Source: Bacteroidia bacterium
GTDB lineage: Bacteria > Bacteroidota > Bacteroidia > Chitinophagales > Saprospiraceae
Direction of reading: 5' to 3'
Assembly: GCA_030433135.1 (NCBI GenBank)
Contig: JAUILF010000015.1
Location: forward strand, 1 to 33,400
DNA length: 33,400 nucleotides
In this document: one piece after another, positions 1 through 8,716 of the stretch
How the letters are laid out: every line of letters starts with the position of its first letter
How positions within the stretch are numbered: the first letter of the stretch is position 1
The notes under the pieces: generated by a model
The model's input: the letters and a program-made list of their open reading frames with translations, nothing else
Told to the model about the DNA's origin: nothing
Database searches by the model: none
Made by a program: the position numbers and the translations under genes

Positions 1-1
1 T

Positions 2-1453
2 TATAAGAGTCGTTTTGCCAAGGGCACCAACTTGCATTATTTCCTAGCCTTACCCATTTTAGCACTCCTTTTTCTCAGCAATAGTGCGAGGTTGTCAGAA
101 TCTGATTTGTTGTTTGCCACGCCCGGTTTTCTAGAAACTTTAAGTCAGCCATTAATTATATATGGAAGTGAAAGTATACCTGAAAAAAATGGTCCGGTTT
201 TACAATGGGGCGAACAGAGGTACCGAATTCCCGCAACTATCTCTGATCAGACTTCGCCACTCGTTCCTCATTTGACTTACAATTTGAACAAAGAGGATAT
301 TGATATACAATCATTTGAAATCATTTCAAGAGACGAATATCAGGACATCAATCTAAGGCTGAGCATAACTCAATTTAACGATGGTTCTGTAAAGTCATTT
401 GAAGAAAAAATTCATCAATTATCACATGAATTTTCAAACGAGTTCAAAGAAGAACTTCGCAACTTAACTGATAAATCAGAAGTATCTATTACCGGAAACG
501 TAAACGACATCAAAAACAGAGTCACAAGACATATCAGAGTCCATTTTAATATAAATGATCCAGCATCCAAAGTTAATTATATAAAATTCGGTCCCAGGAT
601 CTTTGAAGTAAACGAGAATAATGGCTTTTTCTATCGCCCTTTCCTTCCTCAAATCAATAAAGTGGAATATTCGGATCTGATCGAGATTCTCAATTCAAAT
701 GAGACGACATTTGTTACAGAGGGGATTCCCAGGCATCCGACAGATATCACGATCCTTGAATCCAATGGACCCTCTGTCGAAGTCGATCGGGATCAAATCT
801 TAAACCGGTTAAAAAACGAAAGGCAAATTCCATATCCTGTTACCATTCGGTTTAGCATTGAAGGAACCAGTTATTTCTCAGTTTTCGATGACGAATCTAA
901 TCCAACGATTGAATATAATCACTGGGCAGACCTGAAATCAGAGGACCCTCTCAGCATGGTTCCTGCCATCAGAAGTAGGGTAAATGAAGATATTTCTATA
1001 AAGTGGAATAATCTGGAAATTTATGCGGAAGGCCGGAATGAATATCAACCCATGCTAAAAACCTGGAACAGCTTTGGGTACAAAGCCGGATTCGATTATA
1101 CAAATGGAGATCACCGTCTCAACAACACTTGTGAAATAACTGTTGCCGAAGTTGAAAACTTACTGATGTTGGGTCCGGAAATCAGGATAAATGATCAAAG
1201 AAGCAGACAGACAGTCACCCTGGGCTTAAGGTATATTGACCATATTGGAATTCCTTTTGAGACACAGCTCTTTTATGATAACAGCTATGGCACCAGAGGC
1301 TCCATCAGTTCAAGAAAAAATTTAAAAAAGGTTTTGGACAGGCTAAAACCAGGTGACTTTATCAACATCAATAAAATCATGCTTGGAGAGGATGTTACGT
1401 TCAAAAGTCATCAGCTACCAATCTGGCATTTCCGATTTAAGATTGTGGAATAG
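2..1453 (+). CDS. C-terminal part of a membrane protein, possibly M56/BlaR1-like; 5' end outside window
   Basis: Frame is open from position 2 (YKSRFAKGTNLHYFLALPILALLFLSN...). The listed start at 32 is a TTG inside an open frame. A basic stretch followed by a single TM helix (HYFLALPILALLFL) and a long extracytoplasmic domain resembles the end of the BlaR1/M56 membrane domain in Bacteroidota. Confidence 0.5.
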   Translation, partial: YKSRFAKGTNLHYFLALPILALLFLSNSARLSESDLLFATPGFLETLSQPLIIYGSESIPEKNGPVLQWGEQRYRIPATISDQTSPLVPHLTYNLNKEDIDIQSFEIISRDEYQDINLRLSITQFNDGSVKSFEEKIHQLSHEFSNEFKEELRNLTDKSEVSITGNVNDIKNRVTRHIRVHFNINDPASKVNYIKFGPRIFEVNENNGFFYRPFLPQINKVEYSDLIEILNSNETTFVTEGIPRHPTDITILESNGPSVEVDRDQILNRLKNERQIPYPVTIRFSIEGTSYFSVFDDESNPTIEYNHWADLKSEDPLSMVPAIRSRVNEDISIKWNNLEIYAEGRNEYQPMLKTWNSFGYKAGFDYTNGDHRLNNTCEITVAEVENLLMLGPEIRINDQRSRQTVTLGLRYIDHIGIPFETQLFYDNSYGTRGSISSRKNLKKVLDRLKPGDFININKIMLGEDVTFKSHQLPIWHFRFKIVE

Positions 1454-1470
1454 ACCATTGCCAGAGTCGC

Positions 1471-1510
1471 AAAAAGAAGGGCCAAACAACGAGTGTGTTC
1501 GACCCTTTTG
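1471..1510. terminator. Possible bidirectional terminator between convergent genes
   Basis: AAAAAGAAGGGcc...gaCCCTTTTG inverted repeat in the gap between the + CDS ending at 1453 and the - CDS ending at 1568. Confidence 0.35.
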
Positions 1511-1567
1511 AAAAATAGTTTGACACTAAAACTACTATTATTATGTCATTCTATAAACTCAGACATG

Positions 1568-2920
1568 TTAAAACTTGACCAGGAAGGTTGCCCACAGTGC
1601 ACGATGTAACTCCGGCACACCACCGTCTCCTATCTCATAATTGATGTAAGAATTAAATCCATGGATGTAAGTCAGATCCAGGCCCAGCCTTTTGCCCAGG
1701 CCTACCTCAAAACCCATATCCAGGGAAAAATTAGTATTCCGCACAAGATCCGGTATTCGCTCGGACCGTAGTGAGGTTGGCATATTGGGTGAAGCTGCAT
1801 CCAGTTTCACTAATCCACTTCGTTTATTGGACAAAAGTGAGATCATACTCACTCCCAGATGTGGTGAAAAAACTTTTTGAGGAAATAGCGTAACCGATAC
1901 CGGCACACGGAGGTAACTCAAAACCTCCGTACCTCCGGAGTATACGGTACCGTTTGTCAGAGACGATACATTTCCCAATTGGTCAGCATTGAATGACTGA
2001 GGGTCAAGTCGATTGATGTCACTGAGTTGACTGTCCTCCTGCAGATAAGAAAAATCCTGATTATCCGGGACCCTCCAATAGCTCACTCCCATGCCAATGG
2101 CGACATTTCGACCCAGGCTATAACTCACACCCAGCCCTGCATGCAACCCAGGCTTTTGAAACGACATTGTGGTAGAAGCCCCTATCCCTACATTCCACCT
2201 CCATTTTTTCTCGATGTCGATGGCAACGATCTCCTCGCGGAAATCAGCCACCCTTAATCCCTCCAGTACCGGATTAAGTTCGGGAAGTACTTTGGGACTG
2301 AAAGTCACAGGTTCAAGAACATCGACATTCACGGTTGACAAATCACCCTGTTCTCTCTCTACTGTTACTTCAGAAGATCTGGCAACATCCATTGTCGCCT
2401 CTTCCACCTTACTGGATTCGTCAGTAGACAATAGCGCTTCTTCTACTTTCAAGGGTTCTTCAGCATCCACCAGGCTCGATTCGGTACCTTGTCTCACCTG
2501 GTCTACATCGTGTTCATCAGCCTGAAACGTGGCACTCAGTCGATCACTGCGTGAATCCAAGTCCCCTTCGGACTCTCCTACATGATCTTTCAATTCACTG
2601 CTAACCCTCAAATCCGAATCGCCTACTTCATTTTCCAAAGCAGGGTTTGATTCCGCCACAAGGGCTTCGTTTTCCCTAACTCCCGATTGTGGTGAATCAA
2701 GCTCAACCAGTTCTATTCCATCCATACTGTTTACGATCAGCTTTGGATACCAGATCCATCCCACCACCACCAGCAGCAAGGCAACGGCTGCCGCAGAACC
2801 AAACCACCACAGAGGTACTACTCTTCGAGTAGGCATCTCCTTATCCAGGAGTTCCTGCATGGCCGTCCATCCCTTGTCCTCCAGGCTCATTTGGTCTTTA
2901 TCCTTCATTTCCCCGGACAT
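1568..2920 (-). CDS. Putative anti-sigma factor with N-terminal cytoplasmic segment, one TM helix, long acidic linker and C-terminal outer-membrane beta-barrel-like domain
   Basis: 450 aa. Overlaps the end of the ECF sigma gene. TM about aa 37-58 (LWWFGSAAAVALLLVVVGWIWY). C-terminal amphipathic strands (WRWNVGIGASTTMSF, GLHAGLGVSYSLG, NVAIGMGVSYWRV) ending in aromatic ALWATFLVKF. Confidence 0.65.
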   Translation of the reverse strand: MSGEMKDKDQMSLEDKGWTAMQELLDKEMPTRRVVPLWWFGSAAAVALLLVVVGWIWYPKLIVNSMDGIELVELDSPQSGVRENEALVAESNPALENEVGDSDLRVSSELKDHVGESEGDLDSRSDRLSATFQADEHDVDQVRQGTESSLVDAEEPLKVEEALLSTDESSKVEEATMDVARSSEVTVEREQGDLSTVNVDVLEPVTFSPKVLPELNPVLEGLRVADFREEIVAIDIEKKWRWNVGIGASTTMSFQKPGLHAGLGVSYSLGRNVAIGMGVSYWRVPDNQDFSYLQEDSQLSDINRLDPQSFNADQLGNVSSLTNGTVYSGGTEVLSYLRVPVSVTLFPQKVFSPHLGVSMISLLSNKRSGLVKLDAASPNMPTSLRSERIPDLVRNTNFSLDMGFEVGLGKRLGLDLTYIHGFNSYINYEIGDGGVPELHRALWATFLVKF

Positions 2921-3461
2921 AATCTTTGCTTTGTTTTTTTAATAAATACTGCAGCTTTTTTCTCGCATTGGCGAGATGCCACTTGGATGTGTTTTCACTC
3001 ATCCCCAATTGTTCTCCGATCTCCCGGTGGTTATATCCTTCGATGGCATACATCCGAAACACACGTTCCGATGTTGCCGGTAATTGCTCGATCAATCGCA
3101 TCAGGTCTTCGAGGTAAAGACCTGGCACTACTTCAGGGTTCTGTGCCTGATCATAGTCTTCAAAGACCATAAATTGCAGGTATTTCGACTGCTTCCTGAA
3201 ATAATCTGCCAGAGTGTGGTAGACAATTCTGCGGATCCACCCTTCCAGCGACCCTTTGAAAGCAAACGACTGAATATTTTTAAATACTTTGAGAAAACCA
3301 TCATTGCAGATCGTCAATGCCACTTCCTCATCAGAGGTGTACCTCTTGCACATAGCGATCATGGTCGCAAAAAAGCGACGATACAGGGCCTCCTGAAAGG
3401 TTCGCTTATTCTCTGCACAACCCCTGACCAGTTCCTCCTCGGTGTATTCTCTATTCGGCAT
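2898..3461 (-). CDS. RNA polymerase ECF-type sigma-70 factor
   Basis: 187 aa. Region 2 (FATMIAMCKRYTSDEEVALTICNDGFLKVFKNIQSFAFKGSLEGWIRRIVYHTLADYFRK) and region 4 HTH (LPATSERVFRMYAIEGYNHREIGEQLGMSENTSKWHLANARKKLQ). Confidence 0.93.
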   Translation of the reverse strand: MPNREYTEEELVRGCAENKRTFQEALYRRFFATMIAMCKRYTSDEEVALTICNDGFLKVFKNIQSFAFKGSLEGWIRRIVYHTLADYFRKQSKYLQFMVFEDYDQAQNPEVVPGLYLEDLMRLIEQLPATSERVFRMYAIEGYNHREIGEQLGMSENTSKWHLANARKKLQYLLKKQSKDYVRGNEG

Positions 3462-3501
3462 TCACTCAATAGCCATCATCATATCTTGACAACGTAATTC
3501 A

Positions 3502-4329
3502 TTAAAACAAAAATCCAATCCGGACATTCATCCTGCGATAAATTAACTCAATATCCGAAGTTGTTGACCCTTCTCTTCGCTCAAAAAAGGCTTTTTGAAA
3601 TTTCAAACCAAGGTCCAAAGTCATATTCATGCCCTTACTGCCCCCCAGTCTGTATCCAACAGCCGGATTAAACATCCAGCCTCCCTGTGCATTCCAGATC
3701 CCCACATCACGATTTTTAAAAGCTATACCATATCCTCCACGAACCGTATAATAAGGTGTTACTTTCTGTGGAAGAAAATAGCCGCGTACCTCAGCAAAGA
3801 TGGGCATTATCACTTCATTGGTACCGGGTTGATAAAAATCCACGCCGCTTCCCAGGCCAAAACCCAGCATCCGTGATTTCTGATAACCAAAAACGGCGGT
3901 TAATTCACTACCTACTCCATTGCTCCCATCTTCACTGACCGTCGCAAATACAATTCCGGCAGTTGCCGCATGATAGTACCCCTGCTCCCTGAACATATAT
4001 GGCTTGGGTGCCTTTACTTTTGGCAAAGCTGCCATTCCTCCACTGACTCTGTCCGGATAACTGACAGATTTAATTTCCTTGAGGGGAATGGTTATCGTGT
4101 CACCAAATTCGGCGACAATGCGGTAGGACTGACCTACTTCCAAGCCAATCAACTTACCCTTCAGGATTACTCCTTTCCTCAATGTCAATTCAATTTCATC
4201 CCAGCCACTATTATCTTCACTGTAGAGCAGATTCCGTTGAGCCTGCGACAAAGCTGTAATCCCCAGAATAAAGAGCCCGATTAATACTAATTGCTTCTTC
4301 ATAAGGCCATTTTTAATTCGGGTAATCAC
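3502..4329 (-). CDS. Hypothetical outer-membrane beta-barrel-like protein
   Basis: 275 aa with N-terminal signal (KKQLVLIGLFILGITALSQAQ); alternating hydrophobic/aromatic C-terminal strands ending IGFLF. Start overlaps the upstream LVIVD gene. Confidence 0.65.
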   Translation of the reverse strand: MITRIKNGLMKKQLVLIGLFILGITALSQAQRNLLYSEDNSGWDEIELTLRKGVILKGKLIGLEVGQSYRIVAEFGDTITIPLKEIKSVSYPDRVSGGMAALPKVKAPKPYMFREQGYYHAATAGIVFATVSEDGSNGVGSELTAVFGYQKSRMLGFGLGSGVDFYQPGTNEVIMPIFAEVRGYFLPQKVTPYYTVRGGYGIAFKNRDVGIWNAQGGWMFNPAVGYRLGGSKGMNMTLDLGLKFQKAFFERREGSTTSDIELIYRRMNVRIGFLF

Positions 4330-5612
4330 GATTGATTTTGAACCGGTATATGGCTAATCAACTGCAGATTTCGGGGATCACTGGCATCAAACTGTCTCAT
4401 ACCTTCGGTTCCAATGACCAGTAGCAAGCCGTTTGGCAAAGCGATCACATCCTCTGCCTTGATCTGTTCGTGGTGATCCAACTCCCTGACGGCCTCACGG
4501 TCTGCTACATCCATCACCTTCAGGCCATATTCACCCTCACAGATATAGAGGTACTCACCCTGCAAAGCCAGTCCACGTGGATTTTCCATCGCATAGGTTG
4601 CCAGAAGGTTGGGGGCAGTAACCTCAGTAATATCTATCACATCCAACTGATTGTTGAAACCTTCGCATTCCGTTCCGTCTCTCAGTGTAACATAAGCTGT
4701 ATTATCATCAGCCACGACCGGGTCACAAGCCCTGGCATGATCAAATGTAGATAACAGGTAGGGCGATGATGGTTGGGTAACATCATAGACAAACATGCCC
4801 GCGGTGGACCCGATAAACAACTTGTCCTTGAAGGGATAAATAGTCTCAATACCCCAGCCCAGGTTAACCTGGTTTCGAGAAACAGGTCGGGAGGGATCTT
4901 CCAGGTCATATACTTTCAAATCATAGTCGGATACGAGGTATAGGTGCTGATGACTAATAGTAAAGCGGGCCGTAGAACCCCCGGTTCCGACATTTCCATT
5001 TTGATCCGGTGCGAAAGAAAGGGCATCGAAGGCGACATCTTGTCTAATAAAAAAGCCTCCACCGGTATTATTCCCCCAACGCAGACTATTAAAATTGGGA
5101 TCGGAGCAGTCGATGGTTCGCAACTGATCCGTTGGCCGGTATCCTACCAGAAATCCACGACCAGGCTCTTCCCAGGTATCATAGAAGGCGTTGGCAATCT
5201 TTGACTTTTCGACGGGTTGCTGGATGCTGGATATGTCCAGGGTCAGCAATGCATCCCACTTGTTGGCTTGCAAATGATTATCGACAATGGCAAAGTGCTC
5301 ATTTCCATCAATGTGTAAAAAGCCCTGGTTCACCGGGTTGGAGGGATCCGAATTATCAAAAATATGGATACCCTTCTGGAGCTCATTAATTAACAGGTAG
5401 TGATCATAATAGTAAATAATTCCAGGTCTTTGCAGTGGTCTTGGTTCCTGTATTTCGACAGGCTGGTTCAATTGAGCCTGGCTGCGGTAGACGGGCTGAA
5501 ATTCTACGAATGTTTGGGTCTCGTTACACTCGTCCTTCAGACAAGAAGTGATGAGCAAACCACTCAGCAATAGAAAACAAACCGGAAGTAGATCTCTCAT
5601 GTCATTTATCAT
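4326..5612 (-). CDS. LVIVD-repeat beta-propeller-like lipoprotein
   Basis: 428 aa. Lipobox-like LLISSC then repeats such as LLINELQKGIHIFDNSDPSNPV, LYLVSDYDLKVYDLEDPSRPV, LFIGSTAGMFVYDVTQPSSPYLL, LYICEGEYGLKVMDVADREAV. Confidence 0.85.
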   Translation of the reverse strand: MINDMRDLLPVCFLLLSGLLITSCLKDECNETQTFVEFQPVYRSQAQLNQPVEIQEPRPLQRPGIIYYYDHYLLINELQKGIHIFDNSDPSNPVNQGFLHIDGNEHFAIVDNHLQANKWDALLTLDISSIQQPVEKSKIANAFYDTWEEPGRGFLVGYRPTDQLRTIDCSDPNFNSLRWGNNTGGGFFIRQDVAFDALSFAPDQNGNVGTGGSTARFTISHQHLYLVSDYDLKVYDLEDPSRPVSRNQVNLGWGIETIYPFKDKLFIGSTAGMFVYDVTQPSSPYLLSTFDHARACDPVVADDNTAYVTLRDGTECEGFNNQLDVIDITEVTAPNLLATYAMENPRGLALQGEYLYICEGEYGLKVMDVADREAVRELDHHEQIKAEDVIALPNGLLLVIGTEGMRQFDASDPRNLQLISHIPVQNQS

Positions 5613-5847
5613 TGGTTATCTATCTGGTAAGACCGGAAAGCAGTCACTCAGGGTTGGGTCATGGGTACGCTTTTTTTTAATTCAAGGGTTCAAGTCTTCT
5701 CAAGTCAAAATAAGCACTGAATATCATTTATTGACTTTAAGTCAATTTTAAGGCTTGTATAGTGGACAAAATGCTGTATTATTTATATCTTGTTTCCTGC
5801 CAATGAGGGGATAACGCCCTTTTTCATTTTTAACATCAGGTCAGCAA

Positions 5848-7638
5848 ATGGATACACAAACCTTAGAAAAGAAGCTTATTGCAGGAGGAGCTTACCTCAT
5901 TCAGGATAGTAATCACTCAGACATTTTTGTTCCGGAAGACTTTGATGAAGATCAACAAATGATCCGGGACATGACGCGCGAGTTTGTATCGAAGCAAGCC
6001 CGTGAGCGGGGGCATCTACTCGAAGAGCAAGTCTCCTTAATGGAAGAGGCCGGTGCTTTAGGTCTCCTGGGAGCACATATTCCGGAACAATATGGTGGCA
6101 TGGGGCTCGACACTAATACAAACACTTTGATCTCCGAAGAAGTAGGTGCCGGTGGCGGATCCTTTAACACCACCTTTGCTGCACATACCGGCATAGGGAT
6201 GTTGCCCATTTTATACTTTGGAACCGAGGAGCAAAAACAGAGGTACCTACCCAAACTTGCAAGTGGTGAATGGAAAGCCGCGTATTGTCTGACTGAGCCC
6301 GGATCCGGTTCGGATGCGTTGGCTGCCAAAACACGGGCAGATTTAAAACCATCCGGAGATACCTATGTGATCAACGGTCAGAAGATGTGGATTTCCAATG
6401 CGGGTTTTGCGGACGTATTCATTGTATTTGCACAGGTAGAAGGAGAAAAATTCACCGGTTTTGTGATGCCGGCCAACCTGCCCGGAATCACGCTCGGAGA
6501 GGAAGAAGACAAAATGGGCATTAAAGGCTCCTCTACCAGACAGGTTTTCTTTGAAAATGTAGAGGTGCCGTTGTCGGCTGTGCTGGGAGATGTAGGCAAG
6601 GGTCACCTAATTGCCTTCAACACCTTGAATATCGGACGATATAAGTTGGGAAACCTGGCTATGGGAGGTTGCAAGCTGGCCAATACCGAAAGCATCAGGT
6701 ATGCCAATGCCCGGGTACAATTCAAGCAACCCATTGCCAATTTTGGTGCTATCCAGGAAAAATTGGCCCGACAGGCAATCAAAACCTTTGTACTGGAGAG
6801 TACGGTATATCGTATCTCGGGATTACTTGAACAGCAAAAGAACTCATTGTTGGAGCAAGGAGAATCGATCGAACAGGCGATGCTTCAGTCTGCTGAAGAG
6901 TATGCGATAGAATGCGCCGCCATAAAAATCGCCGGGTCCGAATACCTGGATAAAATCATAGATGAAATGGTTCAGGTTTTCGGTGGGTACGGGTTTTCTG
7001 AAGAATACCCTGCTGCCAGAGCCTACAGAGATCAACGAATAAACCGGATTTACGAAGGCACCAATGAGATCAACAGAATGTTGATGGTAAACATGTTACT
7101 GAAAAGAGCACTGAAAGGTAAAATAGATATGGTGGGTCCTGCCTGGGAGGTTCAGAAGGAATTAACCCGAATGCCAGACTTGTCACAACCCCAGGGCACA
7201 TTTGGAGTAGAACACAAAGCTCTTAAGGATTTTAAGAAGCTGGGGCTTATGGTTTTGGGAGCAGCTGCCAAGATGCAGATGGACGGAGAGCTGGATCTTA
7301 AGAATGAACAGGAGGTACTCATGCTTGGGGCGGACATTCTCACCGAAATACTACTGGCAGAGTCACTTCTGCTCCGGGTGGAAAAAATTTCATCAAATGA
7401 CGGACCCTTGTCGCCAGAACTATACCAGTCAATCCTGAAAGTTCACTTTTACGAGGCCAATTCGAGAATGCAAAAACTATCTACTGATGCATTGGTAAGT
7501 TTTGTAACAGGTGATTTGCTTAAAACCTTTATCTTAGGAGTGAAGAGATTTACCGGGTATCCACCCGTCAATATAAAAGAACATAAAAGGGCTATTGCCA
7601 AACACCTTATTGCCAAAGATGGATATGCTTTATCCTGA
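5848..7638 (+). CDS. Acyl-CoA dehydrogenase family protein
   Basis: 596 aa with AYCLTEPGSGSDA, KMWISNAGFADVFIVFA, QVFGGYGFSEEYPAARAYRDQRINRIYEGTNEINRMLM; C-terminal extension as in VLCAD-like proteins. Confidence 0.95.
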   Translation: MDTQTLEKKLIAGGAYLIQDSNHSDIFVPEDFDEDQQMIRDMTREFVSKQARERGHLLEEQVSLMEEAGALGLLGAHIPEQYGGMGLDTNTNTLISEEVGAGGGSFNTTFAAHTGIGMLPILYFGTEEQKQRYLPKLASGEWKAAYCLTEPGSGSDALAAKTRADLKPSGDTYVINGQKMWISNAGFADVFIVFAQVEGEKFTGFVMPANLPGITLGEEEDKMGIKGSSTRQVFFENVEVPLSAVLGDVGKGHLIAFNTLNIGRYKLGNLAMGGCKLANTESIRYANARVQFKQPIANFGAIQEKLARQAIKTFVLESTVYRISGLLEQQKNSLLEQGESIEQAMLQSAEEYAIECAAIKIAGSEYLDKIIDEMVQVFGGYGFSEEYPAARAYRDQRINRIYEGTNEINRMLMVNMLLKRALKGKIDMVGPAWEVQKELTRMPDLSQPQGTFGVEHKALKDFKKLGLMVLGAAAKMQMDGELDLKNEQEVLMLGADILTEILLAESLLLRVEKISSNDGPLSPELYQSILKVHFYEANSRMQKLSTDALVSFVTGDLLKTFILGVKRFTGYPPVNIKEHKRAIAKHLIAKDGYALS

Positions 7639-7654
7639 CTCCCGCACCAAAGAT

Positions 7655-8359
7655 TTAATCTTCGAGCAGTAGGGTATGCTGTAGGGTACTGATCAGATAG
7701 GTTCTCCATTTATCGATTTCAACATTGAGGAGAGTCTTTCGATTGGTACCCGCAGCAACATTGAGTTTCACAAAACCGATAACGGATGACCAGGCTGTGA
7801 GATACAGCAATTCCGGTTTGTTTTTGTTCTTAATACTACCATCTGCCACTCCTCTTCTAATTTCCTCGGTTATCAGGGAAATGGGAAGGTTCTGAATATC
7901 CTGCACCCTTCGGTAATACATACTCTCTTTCATAGCCGTAGTCAGTTTGGCCTGGTCGCGGCCAAATTTACTCGAGCGGTTGAGTTTCATATAGTCGAGG
8001 ATCACCTCGGCATACAAAAAGTGTTCATCACAAAAGTCCAGATAGGTTTTAACCAGTCCCATCACCTTCTCCAGTCCATTCTTTTCCCGGTCGTGCTCCA
8101 GGCTACGGTACAGGTATTCGTTGAGACTTTGCAGTGCTCGATAGGTCACTGCCATGTATAGGTTTTCCTTGGTATCAAAGTAAAAATATACGGTACCCTT
8201 ACTGACGCCTACTTCTCTGGCTACATCTTCCATCTTGGCATTGGCATAGCCGACAGCCGTAAAAATGTGTTCAGCAGCATCAATGATTTTCTTCTCCTTT
8301 TGATTGCGTCTGTGATTAGCAGCAGGACGGTTCATACCATGAATATAATGCAACAACAA
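7655..8359 (-). CDS. TetR/AcrR family transcriptional regulator
   Basis: N-terminal HTH KIIDAAEHIFTAVGYANAKMEDVAREVGVSKGTVYFYFDTKENLYMAV. Listed start at 8359; the internal Met of MNRPAANHRRNQKEK is another candidate. Confidence 0.93.
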   Translation of the reverse strand: MLLHYIHGMNRPAANHRRNQKEKKIIDAAEHIFTAVGYANAKMEDVAREVGVSKGTVYFYFDTKENLYMAVTYRALQSLNEYLYRSLEHDREKNGLEKVMGLVKTYLDFCDEHFLYAEVILDYMKLNRSSKFGRDQAKLTTAMKESMYYRRVQDIQNLPISLITEEIRRGVADGSIKNKNKPELLYLTAWSSVIGFVKLNVAAGTNRKTLLNVEIDKWRTYLISTLQHTLLLED

Positions 8360-8454
8360 ATATCAAATGTATACCATTCTTTTCATTGGTTTTTTAACTG
8401 GTCTGCTCCCGGATCGATTGCGAACAGATCACAGTATTTCCGGGAACCATTAAA

Positions 8455-8484
8455 AAAAGGCCGTTGGGGGATCAACAGCCTTTT
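8455..8484. terminator. Terminator-like hairpin flanked by A and T tracts
   Basis: AAAAGGCCGTTG-ggggat-CAACAGCCTTTT, 11 of 12 positions complementary, in the divergent 8359/8717 intergenic region. Confidence 0.5.
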
Positions 8485-8501
8485 CAGGTGGCGAGATAAA
8501 A

Positions 8502-8524
8502 TGTGATCATTAAGATTGATCACA
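8502..8524. promoter_or_regulatory. Perfect inverted repeat, candidate operator
   Basis: TGTGATCA-ttaagat-TGATCACA, 8-bp perfect arms with 7-bp spacer, in the divergent intergenic region. Confidence 0.45.
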
Positions 8525-8716
8525 GGTTTTAAGAATGTTGAGTAATCAAACCAAGAGCACCTGATTTTCGCTGATTTCTTTTTATCTCAGGTCTACCTCT
8601 CATTACTCACCATTTTTACCTTCTCTCTTAATTTAACACTTTTTATTGATGAAAACCAGTCTTGATGTAATTTTACATAGATTCGCGCCATAAGAGTTCT
8701 AAATCCAGGATGTTCA

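Noticed and set aside
1692-4284. Plus-strand ORFs opposite the sigma/OM protein cluster (for example 2169-2525, 3084-3497, 3970-4284)
   Set aside because: Antisense to well-supported CDSs, with no domain-like features.
4682-4909. 75-aa minus-strand ORF inside the LVIVD gene
   Set aside because: Overlaps a strongly supported CDS on the same strand in another frame; no support.
8502-8524. CRP site (TGTGA...TCACA)
   Set aside because: The half-sites are separated by 13 bp rather than the 6 bp of a CRP site; kept only as a generic operator candidate.
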